A DNA stretch of 64,000 bases from Halobacteriales archaeon QS_1_69_70 (GTDB taxonomy: Archaea; Halobacteriota; Halobacteria; Halobacteriales; Haloarculaceae). The stretch lies in NCBI GenBank assembly GCA_003021005.1, contig PXRI01000043.1, positions 48,159 through 112,158 on the forward strand, given 5' to 3'. This document shows, in pieces, positions 1-9,586 of this stretch; position 1 is the first letter of the stretch, and the number at the start of each line of letters is the position of its first letter. The notes beneath the pieces were generated by a model. That model saw only the letters and a program-made list of their open reading frames with translations. It ran no database searches and was not told the origin of the DNA. The position numbers and the translations under genes are program-made.

Positions 1-120
1 CTCGCACCTCCCGCTCGCCCATCCGGCGGCCTCCCTGCGGTCGGCCGCCCGCCGCTCGCCCGTTCCGAGGCCTCCCTCCGGTCGGCCTCGCGGGCCCAGT
101 TTCGAGACCCGAAACGGCGC
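1..120. repeat. GC-rich intergenic DNA with two variable-stem hairpins
   Basis: This leading stretch has no convincing gene. It holds two adjacent perfect stem-loops: 25-49 (stem GGCGGCC/GGCCGCC) and 66-90 (stem CGAGGCC/GGCCTCG). Both enclose an 11-base loop, TCCCTGCGGTC and TCCCTCCGGTC. The stems differ but remain fully paired, and the loop is kept. The same element recurs at 17146, 20143 and 40742. It is flanked by CGCTCGCC-type low-complexity sequence. Confidence 0.7.
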
Positions 121-155
121 GTCCGTTTAACCGGATATATCACCAACATAAATCT

Positions 156-245
156 ATGTCCATGGACGGCATCGTCATCATGCTCGTGTTCGTTATGGGG
201 ACGACCGTCCTGCTCGGATCCACGCTGCCGATGTTCCTACTGTGA
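156..245 (+). CDS. Very small single-span membrane protein (29 aa), hypothetical
   Basis: The ORF reads MSMDGIVIMLVFVMG... and ends FLL-stop, so it is almost entirely one hydrophobic helix. It is too short for the ORF track. An AT-rich box (GGATATATC, about 132-140) lies roughly 20 bases upstream of the ATG, compatible with a leaderless promoter. It converges on argS, whose stop is at 285. I do not recognise a family, and the call rests on promoter plus hydrophobicity only. Confidence 0.45.
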   Translation: MSMDGIVIMLVFVMGTTVLLGSTLPMFLL

Positions 246-284
246 ACTTCGTCCGGCCGGCGGGCGTTCCGGACGACCGTCCCG

Positions 285-2039
285 TCACATCGACTCGGGC
301 GCCTCGACCCCCAGTACGTCCAGGGCGTTCGCCATCGCGTGTCTGGCGGCTGCGACGAGCGCCAGCCGCGCTTCCATCGTCTCGCGGTCCGTGGCGGTCA
401 GGACGGGGCACTCCCGGTAGAAGGTGTTGAACCGGTCGCCGAGTTCCCGGGTGTAGGTCGCGACCCGGTGGGGTTCGAGGTCCGCGGCGGCGTCGTCGAT
501 GACCCCCGTCAGCCGGGCGACGGTCCGGAGGAGGTCCCGCTCGGCGTCCGTGGCGAGCGGCGCGGGGTCCGGCGTCGGCTCGACGTCCTCGGCCTCGTCC
601 AGGATGCCGCAACACCGGGCGTGGACGTACTGGACGTACGGCGCCGACTGGGCCTCGAAGTCGAGCGCGCGGTCCCACTCGAAGGTGATGCCCTTGGTCG
701 GCTGCTTTGCGACGATGTCGTAGCGGACGGCGCCGACGCCGACCTGGCGTGCGATGCGGTCGACGTCGTCGGCCGACAGCTCGTCGTTCCGGAGCCGGTC
801 GTCAAGCCGGGCCTCGACCTCCTCGCGGGCCCGCCCGACGGCCTCGTCCAGCAGGTCGTCCATGTCGACGCCGGTGCCCTTGCGCGTGCTCATGTCCTCG
901 CCGCCCGGGAGCTGCACCCAGCCGTAGAACAGTTCCTCCAGGCGGTCGGTGTCGTTGTCCAGGATTTCGAGGGCGGCGTGAAGCTGTTTCGCGTGCAGCC
1001 GCTGGCCCTCGCCGAGGACGGTGATCGCGCGGTCGAAGTGGTCGAACTTCCACTCGTGGTGGGCGAGGTCCCGGGTGGTGTAGAGGGTCGTCCCGTCCGA
1101 GCGCAGGAAGACGAAGTCCGTGTCGATGTCCCACTCGGCCATGTCGAGCTGCCAGGCGCCGTCGTCGGTCCGGTCGGCGTACGCCGAGTCTTTCAGGCGC
1201 TCGACGACGTCGTCGGTCGAGCGGTCGCGCATGAACTGTGTCTCCTCGACGAACCCGTCGAACTCGACGCCGAGCCGGTCGAGCGTGGTCCGCATCCCCG
1301 CGAGCACCGCTTCGACGACCGTTGCGACCCGATCGAAGGTCGCCTCGTCACCATCCTCCATACCCCGGATGATCGCGGCGATCTCGGCCTCGGCCTCCGC
1401 GACGTCCTCGGGGTCGGCCTCCTTCAGATAGGCGTTGCCCTTCCGGTAGTACCGCGCCAGGTCGTAGTCGGACTTGTTCCGCTCGGGCTCGGGGAGGTCG
1501 GCCTCGTCGAACGTCTCGTAGGCCCAGGTGAACACGGCCATCTGGCGGCCCGCGTCGTTGACGTAGTAGTGGGCGTCGACGTCGTAGCCCGCGTACTCCA
1601 GCACCCGACAGAGCGCGTCGCCGATGATGGGATTGCGCGCCCGGCCGACGTGGACCGGGCCCGTCGGGTTCGCCGAGGTGTGCTCGACTGCGACGGACGT
1701 GTCGCGGTCGGGGAGCCGGCCGTAGTCGGACTGCAGGCCCGCCTCCAGGGTCTCCCGGAAGTACGCCTCCTCGGGGAAGAAGTTCAGGTACGGGCCCGCG
1801 GGTTCGACCCGGTCGAGGTAGGCGTGGGCGTCGGCGTCGACCTCGCCGGCCAGCTCGTCGGCGACCTGCGGCGGCGGAGCGCCGACCGCGTCGGCCAGGC
1901 GGAAGGCGACGCTGGAGGCCAGAACGGCGTCGACGTCCGCCGGCGGCTCCTCGACGCCGAGGTCGTCGGTCGGCAGGCCCCGGTCGGCGAGGGCGGCCTC
2001 GATGGCCTCGGCCACCGACGCGCGGAACGCGCGGTACAC
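285..2039 (-). CDS. argS: Arginyl-tRNA synthetase
   Basis: Class I synthetase that charges tRNA-Arg with arginine in the cytoplasm. The HIGH-type motif is seen as HVGRARN near residue 130, after the ANPTGP stretch typical of ArgRS. The KMSKS-type loop appears as MSTRKG around residue 390, and an anticodon-binding DALR-like C-terminus ends in APESM. The tracked ORF runs further upstream, but its first 50 residues are low-complexity. The GTG at 2039 (MYRAFRASV...) gives 584 aa, the normal length for halobacterial ArgRS. Its stop is followed closely by the convergent 29-aa ORF. Confidence 0.95.
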   Translation of the reverse strand: MYRAFRASVAEAIEAALADRGLPTDDLGVEEPPADVDAVLASSVAFRLADAVGAPPPQVADELAGEVDADAHAYLDRVEPAGPYLNFFPEEAYFRETLEAGLQSDYGRLPDRDTSVAVEHTSANPTGPVHVGRARNPIIGDALCRVLEYAGYDVDAHYYVNDAGRQMAVFTWAYETFDEADLPEPERNKSDYDLARYYRKGNAYLKEADPEDVAEAEAEIAAIIRGMEDGDEATFDRVATVVEAVLAGMRTTLDRLGVEFDGFVEETQFMRDRSTDDVVERLKDSAYADRTDDGAWQLDMAEWDIDTDFVFLRSDGTTLYTTRDLAHHEWKFDHFDRAITVLGEGQRLHAKQLHAALEILDNDTDRLEELFYGWVQLPGGEDMSTRKGTGVDMDDLLDEAVGRAREEVEARLDDRLRNDELSADDVDRIARQVGVGAVRYDIVAKQPTKGITFEWDRALDFEAQSAPYVQYVHARCCGILDEAEDVEPTPDPAPLATDAERDLLRTVARLTGVIDDAAADLEPHRVATYTRELGDRFNTFYRECPVLTATDRETMEARLALVAAARHAMANALDVLGVEAPESM

Positions 2040-2152
2040 GTCCGGCCTACGTCGGGGCCGGCAGAAGGGCCTTCCGGAACGGCCCGCCGCTCCGCACCCC
2101 TCCGTCCCTGGCGGCCAGGCTCCTGGCGTGCCGACCGGAGCGGCGCGTCCGA

Positions 2153-2617
2153 TCAGGTCGAGACGTTCCGCACGCAGTCGCCGGCACACAGCGCACGGAC
2201 GCAGTCCAGGACGGTCTGGTCAGTGCCGTCGGACTGCCGGGGGTAGAGCCCCGTCAGGTCGCCGTCCTCGCGGATGGCGATACAGGCCGCCGGCACCTCG
2301 AGTGCGTGCCCGTCGGCCGTCGGCTCGAAGTACGGGTCGAGCGCGGCGGTGCCGACGGCCTCGACGAACTCGGCGTACCGGTCACCGGCCGGGACGTCGC
2401 CCCACGATTCGACGGCGGTGTGGTCGAGGACGCCGGCGGCCGCCAGCCGGTCCATCTCCTCTAGGACGGCGGTCTGCCGTTCCTGCTCGGCGCTCGCGAC
2501 CGCATCGCGCAGATACACCGTCACCTCGGCGTCCAGATCCGTCCGGCCCGCGACCTTGATGAGCGTCGGCACGTCACCGTCGCCGATGCCGCCCGGGACG
2601 TCCAGCCCCCTGAGCAT
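2153..2617 (-). CDS. Haloarchaeal HTH-like regulatory protein, hypothetical (154 aa)
   Basis: The preferred start is the internal Met ([15 protein letters not shown]...), because the upstream part of the tracked ORF is AT-rich and not acidic. The first 90 residues look like a small alpha/beta domain plus an HTH-like segment ([20 protein letters not shown]). The C-terminal half ends in a recurrent halobacterial pattern, [18 protein letters not shown]. From memory this resembles a family annotated only as 'HTH domain-containing'. It probably regulates transcription, and an inverted repeat that could be an operator lies about 120 bases upstream at 2738-2752. The function is inferred, not shown. 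Confidence 0.7.
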   Translation of the reverse strand: MLRGLDVPGGIGDGDVPTLIKVAGRTDLDAEVTVYLRDAVASAEQERQTAVLEEMDRLAAAGVLDHTAVESWGDVPAGDRYAEFVEAVGTAALDPYFEPTADGHALEVPAACIAIREDGDLTGLYPRQSDGTDQTVLDCVRALCAGDCVRNVST

Positions 2618-2936
2618 ACACGGACCTTCTTGACGGAACGCATAAGGATTCCGTAGAAAGAGGACATATTGTTTTAGGACAGGCAATGACAACCGGGGAC
2701 ACGGTGAATAAACCGAAACCGTACTGCCGATTTACACTGTGAACGTTTCACAATGGAGTCGGCGGGGGTGTCGACGAGGGTGGCTGCTGTGGACCCCGCC
2801 GAACTCGCCGAGCGGACCGCACCGAGACCGGCCGGGCGCGAGCAGCGACCGGCACTGGCCGGCGACGACTCGTCCGTCCCGTCCGTCCGGCCGAGACACC
2901 GCGGGGTTTAGGCGGCTCGATACCGAACGGCGGGGC
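2618..2936. other. Intergenic region between the HTH gene and taw1
   Basis: This stretch of about 320 bases holds the divergent promoters of the HTH gene and taw1. It also holds a perfect 15-base dyad at 2738-2752 and a possible 52-aa ORF (2753-2911, MESAGVSTRV...) that starts directly after the dyad. The small ORF has no recognisable domain and could be chance in GC-rich DNA. A TATA-like GGTTTAGG at about 2905-2911 sits 26-32 bases before the taw1 ATG. Confidence 0.5.
2738..2752. promoter_or_regulatory. Perfect inverted repeat, candidate operator
   Basis: The sequence TGTGAA-CGT-TTCACA is a perfect 6-bp dyad with a 3-base centre, ending one base before an ATG. A dyad of this length between divergent transcription units, one of which encodes an HTH-like protein, is a plausible repressor site. 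No direct evidence links it to that protein. Confidence 0.4.
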
Positions 2937-3899
2937 ATGCCAAAGCAGGTCAGCGACCCGGACTACCACAGCGAGAACCACACGGCCGCCCAGACCTGCG
3001 GGTGGACGGCCAACGCGCTCCGTGGCGAGGGCCGCTGCTACAAAAACACCTTCTACGGCATCCAGTCCCACCGCTGCATCCAGATGACGCCGGTCGTCAA
3101 GTGCAACGAGCGCTGCGTGTTCTGCTGGCGGGACCACGCCGGCCACGCCTACGAACTCGACGGCGTCGAGTGGGACGACCCCGAGGCCGTCGTGGATGCG
3201 TCCATCGAGCTCCAGCGGAAACTCCTGTCCGGCTTCGGCGGCAACGACGACGTCCCGCGGGACGTCTTCGAGGAGGCCCTGGAGCCGCGCCACGTCGCCA
3301 TCTCGCTGGACGGCGAACCCACGCTATACCCCTACCTCCCCGAACTCATCGAGGCGTTCCACGACCGGGCGATCACCACGTTCCTCGTCTCGAACGGCAC
3401 GCGGCCCGAGGTGCTCGCGGAGTGTGACCCAACGCAGCTGTACGTCAGCGTCGACGCCCCCGACCGCAAGACGTTCGGCGAGGTGGTCAAGGCCGTCGAG
3501 GACGACGCCTGGGACCGCCTCATCGAGACCCTGGACGTCCTCGCCGCGAAAGAGGAGACCCGCACCGTGCTCCGGACCACTCTACTGGCCGGCTACAACA
3601 TGACCCACCCCGAGTGGTACGCCGCGATGTACGACCGGGCCGACGCGGACTTCGTCGAGCTGAAGGCCTACATGCACGTCGGCAACTCCCGGGACCGGCT
3701 CGACCGCGAGGTGATGCCGGACCACGCCGACGTCGTCGCGTTCACCGAGGCCGTCGGCGAGTACCTGCCGACCCACCCGGTGCTGCGGGACGTCGAGACG
3801 TCGCGGGTCGCACTGCTGGCGCGAGAGGAAGACACCTGGGTGCCGGAGCTGAAGGGCGGCAGCGAGTTCTGGGACCGGGCCCCCTACGCGAGTTCCTGA
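2937..3899 (+). CDS. taw1: 4-demethylwyosine synthase (TYW1/Taw1), radical SAM
   Basis: Makes the tricyclic imidazopurine 4-demethylwyosine from m1G37 of tRNA-Phe, using pyruvate and SAM. The radical SAM cluster motif is CNERCVFC (C56, C60, C63). Three upstream cysteines (C21, C34, C47) are spaced 13 residues apart, which matches the second 4Fe-4S cluster of archaeal TYW1. The ATG at 2937 gives 320 aa, the usual size. The ORF-track extension upstream is out of character and is preceded by a TATA-like element placed for the 2937 start, which supports a leaderless mRNA. Confidence 0.95.
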   Translation: MPKQVSDPDYHSENHTAAQTCGWTANALRGEGRCYKNTFYGIQSHRCIQMTPVVKCNERCVFCWRDHAGHAYELDGVEWDDPEAVVDASIELQRKLLSGFGGNDDVPRDVFEEALEPRHVAISLDGEPTLYPYLPELIEAFHDRAITTFLVSNGTRPEVLAECDPTQLYVSVDAPDRKTFGEVVKAVEDDAWDRLIETLDVLAAKEETRTVLRTTLLAGYNMTHPEWYAAMYDRADADFVELKAYMHVGNSRDRLDREVMPDHADVVAFTEAVGEYLPTHPVLRDVETSRVALLAREEDTWVPELKGGSEFWDRAPYASS

Positions 3900-3939
3900 A
3901 TCCGGACCCCGCCCGGTCGCGGACCAGGCGCCGTCGTCG

Positions 3940-4887
3940 TTACGGTAGCACCACGGAGATGTCCAGCCCGACGTCCGTTTGGACCATCTCCTTGCAGCGG
4001 CCCATCGTGGTGCCGGCGGTGCCAGTGGCGGTGATGTGCGTCAGGATGCCGGCGGCAAGCTCGCCCTCCGGCCCCGTCCCGGCCGTCGTCGACTGCAGCG
4101 GCGAGCCGGAGTCGCCGGGGGAGGCGCGGACGGCGGCGAACCAGCTCTCCGGGGAGCCGAAGTCGCCCTCGGAGACGCCGTTGCTCCCCTGGCTCGCGAA
4201 CACCTCGCCGTTGCCCATGCCGGCGCCGTACTGGTTGACCGGCGTCCCGGCAGCGACGGCCCCGTCGGAGACGCCGGTGGGGCCGCCGAACTGCGGCATC
4301 GAGGGGTCGACGGCGTCCTCGGCGCTCGACGGGATGCGGACGAGCCCAAAGTCGTGGCCGACCGACGAGCCGTCCGGCAGGGTCTGGCGGGCGTAGGCCA
4401 CGTCGCCGAGCTCGATGGTCGTACCCCGGACGATCAACCCGGTCGCACCGCCGAACGTGCAGTCGGCGCAGACCGCGACCGACAGCTGGTTCACGTCGTA
4501 GACGTCGCCGTCGTCCTCGCCGTCCCGCTGTGCGTTCTCGCTTGCGTTCTTGCCGTCGGGAAGAAAGCAGTGGCCGGCCGCCCCGATGTAGCGGTCGCCC
4601 CACCCGTCCTGCCAGACGAAGTTGGCCGTACAGCCACCGGTCGTCCCGTCGGGGAAGGCAATGAACATCTGGGAACCGGGCCGAATGCCGGTGGCCAGCT
4701 CGGGGACGCCGCCGCCGGCCACGGTGTCAGTCTCGTCCGCCACCTCCAGACAGGGGATTCGTTCGGCGGACTCCCGGCGGTCGACGGTGTCGCCCGCCGA
4801 CGCGGTTCCGATGCCGCCGACCCCCGCTGCCGTTGCTGCACTCGCTCGGAGCAAATTTCGACGCGTCAACTCGTCTCTATCACGCAT
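3940..4887 (-). CDS. Secreted chymotrypsin-like serine protease (Tat signal)
   Basis: The N-terminus carries a twin-arginine signal ([16 protein letters not shown]) with an AxA-type site (TASAG), so the protein should be exported folded. The catalytic triad is visible: His106 in GAAGHCF, Asp179 in GHDFGLVRI and Ser260 in SPGDSGSPL, as in S1-family proteases. Cysteines at about 86, 107, 140 and 143 could form disulfides. The mature part is acidic, as expected outside a halophile. It stands alone and converges on taw1. The substrate is unknown. Confidence 0.88.
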   Translation of the reverse strand: MRDRDELTRRNLLRASAATAAGVGGIGTASAGDTVDRRESAERIPCLEVADETDTVAGGGVPELATGIRPGSQMFIAFPDGTTGGCTANFVWQDGWGDRYIGAAGHCFLPDGKNASENAQRDGEDDGDVYDVNQLSVAVCADCTFGGATGLIVRGTTIELGDVAYARQTLPDGSSVGHDFGLVRIPSSAEDAVDPSMPQFGGPTGVSDGAVAAGTPVNQYGAGMGNGEVFASQGSNGVSEGDFGSPESWFAAVRASPGDSGSPLQSTTAGTGPEGELAAGILTHITATGTAGTTMGRCKEMVQTDVGLDISVVLP

Positions 4888-5064
4888 CGTTCGTGGTCGG
4901 GGGCGACGAACACAACTTGCTTACGCCGTCTATACCTGTCCTATTAAATCGCGACGGGACGGCGACGGGCCGCCGTGCAGTCGAGGAGCCGCGGTAGCCT
5001 CCGGCCATGGCTTCCGGGTTCACCTCGACCACCGGGCCGTCGGGGCCCTGTCGGCGGGTCGGCC

Positions 5065-5346
5065 CTACAGCGTGACGTCCTCGCCGGCGGTGACGACATC
5101 CAGTTCCGGTGGTTCGTCGCCGCCTTCCTGGACGTCGTCTTTGGGTGCGAGCGGGACGTCGTCGACGACGGGCATCTGTGCACTCCGGGAGACCGTCGGG
5201 CCGCCGACGCCGGACCCGATTGCACCCGCCAGGTTCATGACCACGCCGGCGGCGTCCTTGTCCCTGCCGGCCTCGTACTCCGCCAGGACCGACCCGGAGC
5301 CGCCGGCCGAGACGGGGTGTAGACGTACCAGCGTCGTTGGTTTCAT
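5065..5346 (-). CDS. Hypothetical acidic protein (93 aa)
   Basis: The ATG at 5346 starts [18 protein letters not shown]... and the frame shows strong G/C third positions and an acidic C-terminus ([13 protein letters not shown]), typical of real genes here. The tracked ORF begins further upstream, in sequence that belongs to the ribK promoter. A glycine-rich segment [17 protein letters not shown] precedes a Ser/Arg stretch. I recognise no domain and no signal peptide. It is transcribed away from ribK. Confidence 0.6.
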   Translation of the reverse strand: MKPTTLVRLHPVSAGGSGSVLAEYEAGRDKDAAGVVMNLAGAIGSGVGGPTVSRSAQMPVVDDVPLAPKDDVQEGGDEPPELDVVTAGEDVTL

Positions 5347-5458
5347 TACCACACGACCGTTGCGTCCGGGGACGGAAGGCGTCCGCGGCCCCGTTCCATT
5401 TCTGGAACGCTTACCAGCTTCGTTACGCTTATCACCGGGAACCCCCTTATCCGACGGC

Positions 5459-6172
5459 ATGGCACGGACGGCCGAGCGCGTCGACCACGACGAGCTGGCG
5501 ACGCTGAAGCTCGTCGCGCTCGACGGCGCGCTCGAGAGCCGGACCACGGTGACCTGTGCGGCGCTCGCCGACCGGCTGGACGCGTCGAACCAGACGGCCT
5601 CCCGCCGGCTCCAGCGGCTCGAGGACGCCGACTACGTCGAACGGGAGATGACCGGGGACGGCCAACTCGTCGCGGTCACCGGGACGGGGGAGCGTGCCCT
5701 CAAGCGGGAGTACGCCGACTACCGGCGGCTGTTCGAGGGCCACGCCGACGTGACGCTGTCCGGCACGGTCACGAGCGGGATGGGGGAGGGCCGCCACTAC
5801 ATCTCGCTGCCGGGGTACATGCGGCAGTTCCGCGAGCGGCTGGGGTACGAGCCCTACGAGGGCACCCTGAACCTCGACCTGGACGAGGAGAGCGTCCGCG
5901 ACCGGGCCCGGATGGACGCGCTTGCCCCCATCGACATCGACGGCTGGGCGGACGAGGACCGCACCTACGGGCCCGCCTACTGCTGGCCGGCGAGGGTCGA
6001 GCGGGCCGACGCGTCCGGCGAGGGCGAGCGGTACGACGCCGCCCACGTCATCGCGCCGGAGCGGACCCACCACGGCGACGACCAGCTGGAGGTCATCGCG
6101 CCGGACCGGCTGCGGGACGAACTGCACCTGGAGGACGGCGACACGCTCACCATCCATGTCTCGGAGCAGTGA
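5459..6172 (+). CDS. ribK: CTP-dependent riboflavin kinase with N-terminal winged helix
   Basis: Archaeal RibK (formerly DUF120) phosphorylates riboflavin to FMN using CTP. Residues 1-90 form a winged HTH ([33 protein letters not shown]). Residues 95-237 are the kinase barrel, with [19 protein letters not shown] and [13 protein letters not shown], both hallmark motifs. The fused HTH suggests it may also sense flavin and regulate transcription, as proposed for this family. The ATG at 5459 lies about 28 bases after a TATA-like GCTTATCACC. It overlaps ribB by 17 bases, so the two are co-translated. Confidence 0.95.
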   Translation: MARTAERVDHDELATLKLVALDGALESRTTVTCAALADRLDASNQTASRRLQRLEDADYVEREMTGDGQLVAVTGTGERALKREYADYRRLFEGHADVTLSGTVTSGMGEGRHYISLPGYMRQFRERLGYEPYEGTLNLDLDEESVRDRARMDALAPIDIDGWADEDRTYGPAYCWPARVERADASGEGERYDAAHVIAPERTHHGDDQLEVIAPDRLRDELHLEDGDTLTIHVSEQ

Positions 6173-6887
6173 CACCGCCGGCGTCCGCACGGGCGTCGAC
6201 GACGCCGTGGCGGCGTTCGGAAGCGGCGACCCGGTCCTGATCCACGACGCGGCCGACCGGGAGGGCGAGGTCGACCTCGTCCACCCGGCCGCCGCCGTCG
6301 CCCCCGCCGACGTCGCGCGGATGCGGAACGACGCCGGCGGCCTGGTCTGTGTCGCGCTCCCGGACGACGTATGCGACGCCTGGGGCCTCCCGTTCGCCCG
6401 GTCGACGCTCTCACACCCGGCCGCCGAGGCCCACGACCTCGCCTACGGCGACCGCTCGTCGTTCTCCATCACGGTGAACCACCGCGACACCTTCACCGGG
6501 GTGACCGACGAGGACCGGGCGTTGACCATCTCCGCGCTCGGCGAGGCCGCCGCTGCGGTGCGTCAGGCGACGGCGCTGGCCGGCGACGGGGCCCGCGGCG
6601 CCGTCGCCGCCGGCCCCGAGGGCTTCGCCGAGCGGTTCCGCGCACCCGGGCACGTCCACCTCCTGCGGGCCGCCCCCGGGCTGACCGACGACCGGGCGGG
6701 CCACACCGAACTCGGCGTCGCGCTGGCCGACGCCGCCGGCGTGGCGCCCGCCGCCGTGGTCTGTGAGATGCTCGACGACGAGGACGGCGGCGCGCTCTCG
6801 CCGACCGCCGCCCGCGCACACGCCGACCGGCACGGGCTGGCGTACGTGGAGGGGGCGGACCTCATCGAGCGGTTCGACCGAGAATGA
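6156..6887 (+). CDS. ribB: 3,4-dihydroxy-2-butanone 4-phosphate synthase
   Basis: Converts ribulose 5-phosphate to the four-carbon precursor of riboflavin. The start ATG ([11 protein letters not shown]...) lies inside the end of ribK. The acidic active-site loop is [10 protein letters not shown] near residue 28, followed by the substrate-binding [11 protein letters not shown] and the characteristic [15 protein letters not shown]. At 243 aa it is single-domain, without a RibA fusion. Together with ribK it forms a two-gene flavin operon supplying both the ring precursor and FMN. Confidence 0.95.
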   Translation: MSRSSDTAGVRTGVDDAVAAFGSGDPVLIHDAADREGEVDLVHPAAAVAPADVARMRNDAGGLVCVALPDDVCDAWGLPFARSTLSHPAAEAHDLAYGDRSSFSITVNHRDTFTGVTDEDRALTISALGEAAAAVRQATALAGDGARGAVAAGPEGFAERFRAPGHVHLLRAAPGLTDDRAGHTELGVALADAAGVAPAAVVCEMLDDEDGGALSPTAARAHADRHGLAYVEGADLIERFDRE

Positions 6888-7322
6888 TATAGGTGGCTTC
6901 TCCTGCGACTCTCGGCAAGTCAGTGATCGTATCGAATAGTCCCGACGGCACCCTCGTGGGCCCGTAGCGCGATAGCTGTCGCTTAGGCAGGCCAAACACT
7001 CACGCCTTGCTTCGCTCGCCGCGAGCGCCCCGCCCTCGTCGAGTCCGAACTGGACGTGACTGATCATTTACCGTCGCGGAACCCTTGGAGCAGTCATCGA
7101 ACAGCGCCCAGGGCTTGCAGTGACCTTCGCCTCTCGGGATAACCGCCACGGTATCGCCGTCGACCCCGTTGCCCCGGCTGTGCTGACGATCCCGCGTCTA
7201 GGCGTCCTCGATTCGTTTTAGGCCCGTCCCGTGGTCGCCCTCCCGGCGTCCACCCCGAAATTGCGTCGTCTCGGTCTTCCGGCCGATGATTGCCCGATGC
7301 CGTCCTTACCCCACCGATGCCG
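6888..7322. other. Gene-free stretch, possible remnant DNA
   Basis: There are about 435 bases between ribB and the small HTH operon. The sequence is less GC-rich than the genes and has no frame with halophile-like codon use. A minus-strand frame (MISHVQFGLDEGGALAASEARRE...) looks protein-like for some 60 residues but runs straight into antisense ribB. I suspect decayed mobile DNA but see no terminal repeats or transposase motif. Confidence 0.35.
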
Positions 7323-7622
7323 CTACCTCCGCCATCCGGGAGGCAACCGTGACATCGTGCTCGCAATCACGATGTCCTCACGGTCAGTATTCTCCCGAAG
7401 CCAGTCCGCGGCTGCGACGTGGGCTCGCTGTCCGTTGGGAATGTAGATGCCATCAGGCCCTCGAGCTACGAACGATAACTCCAGGACCTCCGCCAGATAC
7501 CGCCGCATCTCGTCGTGATCTTCATCCGTGGCGGCCAGGCGAATTAACGTTTCAGCTTCCATCGGCGTCCCCCACGTGTGGTTGCGTGCCAGCTTCCACA
7601 CGAGACGGGCCGTCCCGTCCAT
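7323..7622 (-). CDS. Hypothetical protein co-transcribed with an HTH regulator (99 aa)
   Basis: The ATG at 7622 begins two bases after the stop of the upstream HTH gene, so the two form one transcription unit. The sequence (LVWKLARNHTWGTPMEAETLIRLAATDEDHDEMRRYLAEVLELSFVAR...) is mostly helical with a short beta hairpin and ends PPGWRR. No catalytic motif is evident. Pairs of this kind are common in accessory regions of haloarchaea. I do not assign a function. Confidence 0.6.
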   Translation of the reverse strand: MDGTARLVWKLARNHTWGTPMEAETLIRLAATDEDHDEMRRYLAEVLELSFVARGPDGIYIPNGQRAHVAAADWLRENTDREDIVIASTMSRLPPGWRR

Positions 7623-7624
7623 CG

Positions 7625-7969
7625 CTACGAGTTGAGCTTCTCGTTGATCAGTCCGTTCAGTCGGTGTAGGTTCCGGACCAGGTCTTGGCCTGAATCCAAG
7701 GTGTATTTCTCCGGCGAGGAGTCTTCGACCACCTCGACGACATCGAGGTGGAGAAGGAGAGGGAGGTGTGTATGGACGGACTGGCGGCTCACACCGGCGT
7801 TTTCTGCCAGTTTCGACTTACTGAAGTGGTGGTCGGGCGCGTCCATCAACGCGTCGATCATGTAGCTCACGCTGTCGTGTCGGCTGAGAACGCGCCAGCC
7901 ACTCGGGTACTCATCCCGGAGTTCGGCTATCTCCCGGTCACCGGTCTCGGCGGGGTCCTGGCTCGCCAT
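7625..7969 (-). CDS. Winged-helix transcriptional regulator (ArsR-like)
   Basis: The start chosen is MASQDPAETGDREIAELRDEYP at 7969, because upstream residues of the tracked ORF are Cys/Trp-rich and not halophilic. Residues 35-90 form a winged helix (HHFSKSKLAENAGVSRQSVHTHLPLLLHLDVVEVVE), with the recognition helix in SRQSVHTHLPLL. No metal-binding cysteines are present, so arsenic or metal sensing is not indicated. It is first gene of a two-gene operon with the 99-aa protein. Confidence 0.75.
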   Translation of the reverse strand: MASQDPAETGDREIAELRDEYPSGWRVLSRHDSVSYMIDALMDAPDHHFSKSKLAENAGVSRQSVHTHLPLLLHLDVVEVVEDSSPEKYTLDSGQDLVRNLHRLNGLINEKLNS

Positions 7970-8167
7970 ACCTCGACAGGGGATGTCAGGTGTGTTAAAC
8001 CTGTTGGACACCCACTGCCAGCGGTCCCCAGTGCTACAACGCGCGAACGAATTCACCCACCTCGTCATCCTGTGGGCTGCCGCGTATCTGCCATACTGTT
8101 TCTAGCCGCGGCCGTGCAACAAGGTCGGTGTGCAACACTCATTACGGGCCCGTCCCACACGTCGCGT

Positions 8168-9097
8168 ATGTCCTTCGAGGAGATGGACGTCGACACCATC
8201 TGGCAGAACGGGGAGTTCGTCGACTGGGACGACGCACAGACACACGTCCTGACGCACTCGCTGCACTACGGGACGGCCGTCTTCGAGGGCGTCCGGTGTT
8301 ACGACACCGTCGACGGGCCCGCCATCTTCCGGTGGGACGAACACCTCGACCGCCTGTTCGACTCCGCAAAGGTCCTCGGGTTGGACGTCCGGCACGACCG
8401 CGAGAAGATCACGGACGCGACCGGCGAACTCATCCGGCGGCAGGACCTGCACTCGTGCTACATCCGGCCGCTCGTGTACTACGGCTACGACCAGCTCGGG
8501 GTCTCCCCGGAGGGCTGTCCGACGGAGATCATCGTCGCCTGCTGGCCGTGGGGGGCGTACCTCGGCGAGGAGGCACTCGAGAACGGCGTCGACGTGATGG
8601 TCTCCTCGTGGCGCAAGCACGCCTCCAGCCAGATCCCGACGAACGTCAAGGCGACCGGGCCGTACATCAACTCGATGCTGGCGGGCGAGGAGGCGCGCGG
8701 GAACGGCTACGTCGAGGCCATCGTCCTCAACAAGGAGGGCAACGTCGCCGAGGGTCCCGGCGAGAACCTCTTCGTGGTTGAGGACGGCGAGATCTACACG
8801 CCCGGGCTCGCCGAATCCATCCTCGACGGCATCACGCGCAGGACGGTCATCACGCTGGCCCGCGACCTCGGCTACACCGTCCACGATCAGGCGACCGTCT
8901 CCCGCGGGGAGCTGTACACCGCCGACGAGCTGTTCTTCTCCGGCACGGCGGCCGAGGTGACGCCGATCCGGAGCGTCGACGACACCGAGATCGGTACCGG
9001 GGGGCGCGGCCCCGTCACCCGGGAGGTACAACAGCGGTTCTTCGACCTCGTCGAGGGCGAGCTCGACGGCTACGACGGGTGGTTCAGGTACGTCTGA
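8168..9097 (+). CDS. ilvE: Branched-chain amino acid aminotransferase
   Basis: Fold-type IV PLP aminotransferase that interconverts Val, Leu and Ile with their 2-oxo acids. The PLP lysine is K161 in IPTNVKATG. Other signatures are HYGTAVFEGVR near residue 33, EIIVACWPWGAYLG, EGPGENLFVV, and LFFSGTAAEVTPI near the C-terminus. The ATG at 8168 gives 309 aa, the family norm, and the long upstream extension in the ORF track is spurious. The gene is monocistronic and divergent from the HTH operon. Confidence 0.95.
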   Translation: MSFEEMDVDTIWQNGEFVDWDDAQTHVLTHSLHYGTAVFEGVRCYDTVDGPAIFRWDEHLDRLFDSAKVLGLDVRHDREKITDATGELIRRQDLHSCYIRPLVYYGYDQLGVSPEGCPTEIIVACWPWGAYLGEEALENGVDVMVSSWRKHASSQIPTNVKATGPYINSMLAGEEARGNGYVEAIVLNKEGNVAEGPGENLFVVEDGEIYTPGLAESILDGITRRTVITLARDLGYTVHDQATVSRGELYTADELFFSGTAAEVTPIRSVDDTEIGTGGRGPVTREVQQRFFDLVEGELDGYDGWFRYV

Positions 9098-9239
9098 GTC
9101 CGCTTACCCCACGTACAGGTTTACGACGGATGTCTCGGCGTTCAGGACGACTGCGAGTTACTCTGTAGGGGGTATCCGCTGTACGATCGTTATCCTGTCG
9201 CACCGGTATACAGATATGGCAACCACTACGACGTATCTG

Positions 9240-9580
9240 TCAGAGCCAGTTCGGACTGACGTATTCTAGGACTACTGCCTCCTGCGGTAGATGTGTGGCT
9301 ATCTCGTCGATGATCAACCCGACATTTCGGGCCGACAGCCGCTGGTTCCGCTGGGCGAGGACACCGGCCGTTTCGGCGGGATCGATCTCGCTGAAGAAGT
9401 GGTGGTCCTGCGAGAGGACGAGTCGGTCGCGCCGGCGAGCGTATTCTGCTATGTCCTCGTCCGAAACGCCGGGGCCCAGCGCGTCGATATCCTGCACTCG
9501 AACGACGTCGTGTCCCATCCGGTTCAGGACGCTATTGTCGCCGCTTCGACGTTCTCGTCGGCGAGAACCCATTAGGCCAC
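9240..9580 (-). pseudogene. Broken DUF5615 (PIN-like) toxin gene
   Basis: The C-terminal three quarters (MGHDVVRVQDIDALGPGVSDEDIAEYARRRDRLVLSQDHHFF...) match the DUF5615 family seen intact at 58361. The conserved N-terminal core, VLADENVEAAT, lies in a different frame. From the GTG at 9580 that frame reads M-A-stop-W-V-L-A-D-E-N-V and then hits TGA. One nonsense codon plus one missing base near 9534 would explain this. The tracked ORF (9240-9572) bypasses the core with an arginine-rich out-of-frame stretch. The toxin is therefore probably inactive, or the sequence has two errors. Confidence 0.7.
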
Positions 9581-9586
9581 TTCGAG

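Noticed and set aside
339-2246. 635-aa plus-strand ORF opposite argS
   Set aside because: Antisense shadow: high-GC DNA leaves the complementary frame open. The translation is Val/Gly/Arg-rich without motifs, while the minus strand encodes a clear ArgRS.
2753-2911. 52-aa ORF after the dyad upstream of taw1
   Set aside because: No domain and no conserved feature visible; it overlaps the taw1 promoter region, so it is mentioned only as a possibility.
6411-7067. 218-aa minus-strand ORF starting MISHVQFGLDEGG
   Set aside because: It runs antisense through ribB. Only the first 60 residues lie in intergenic DNA, and codon third positions are not halophile-like.
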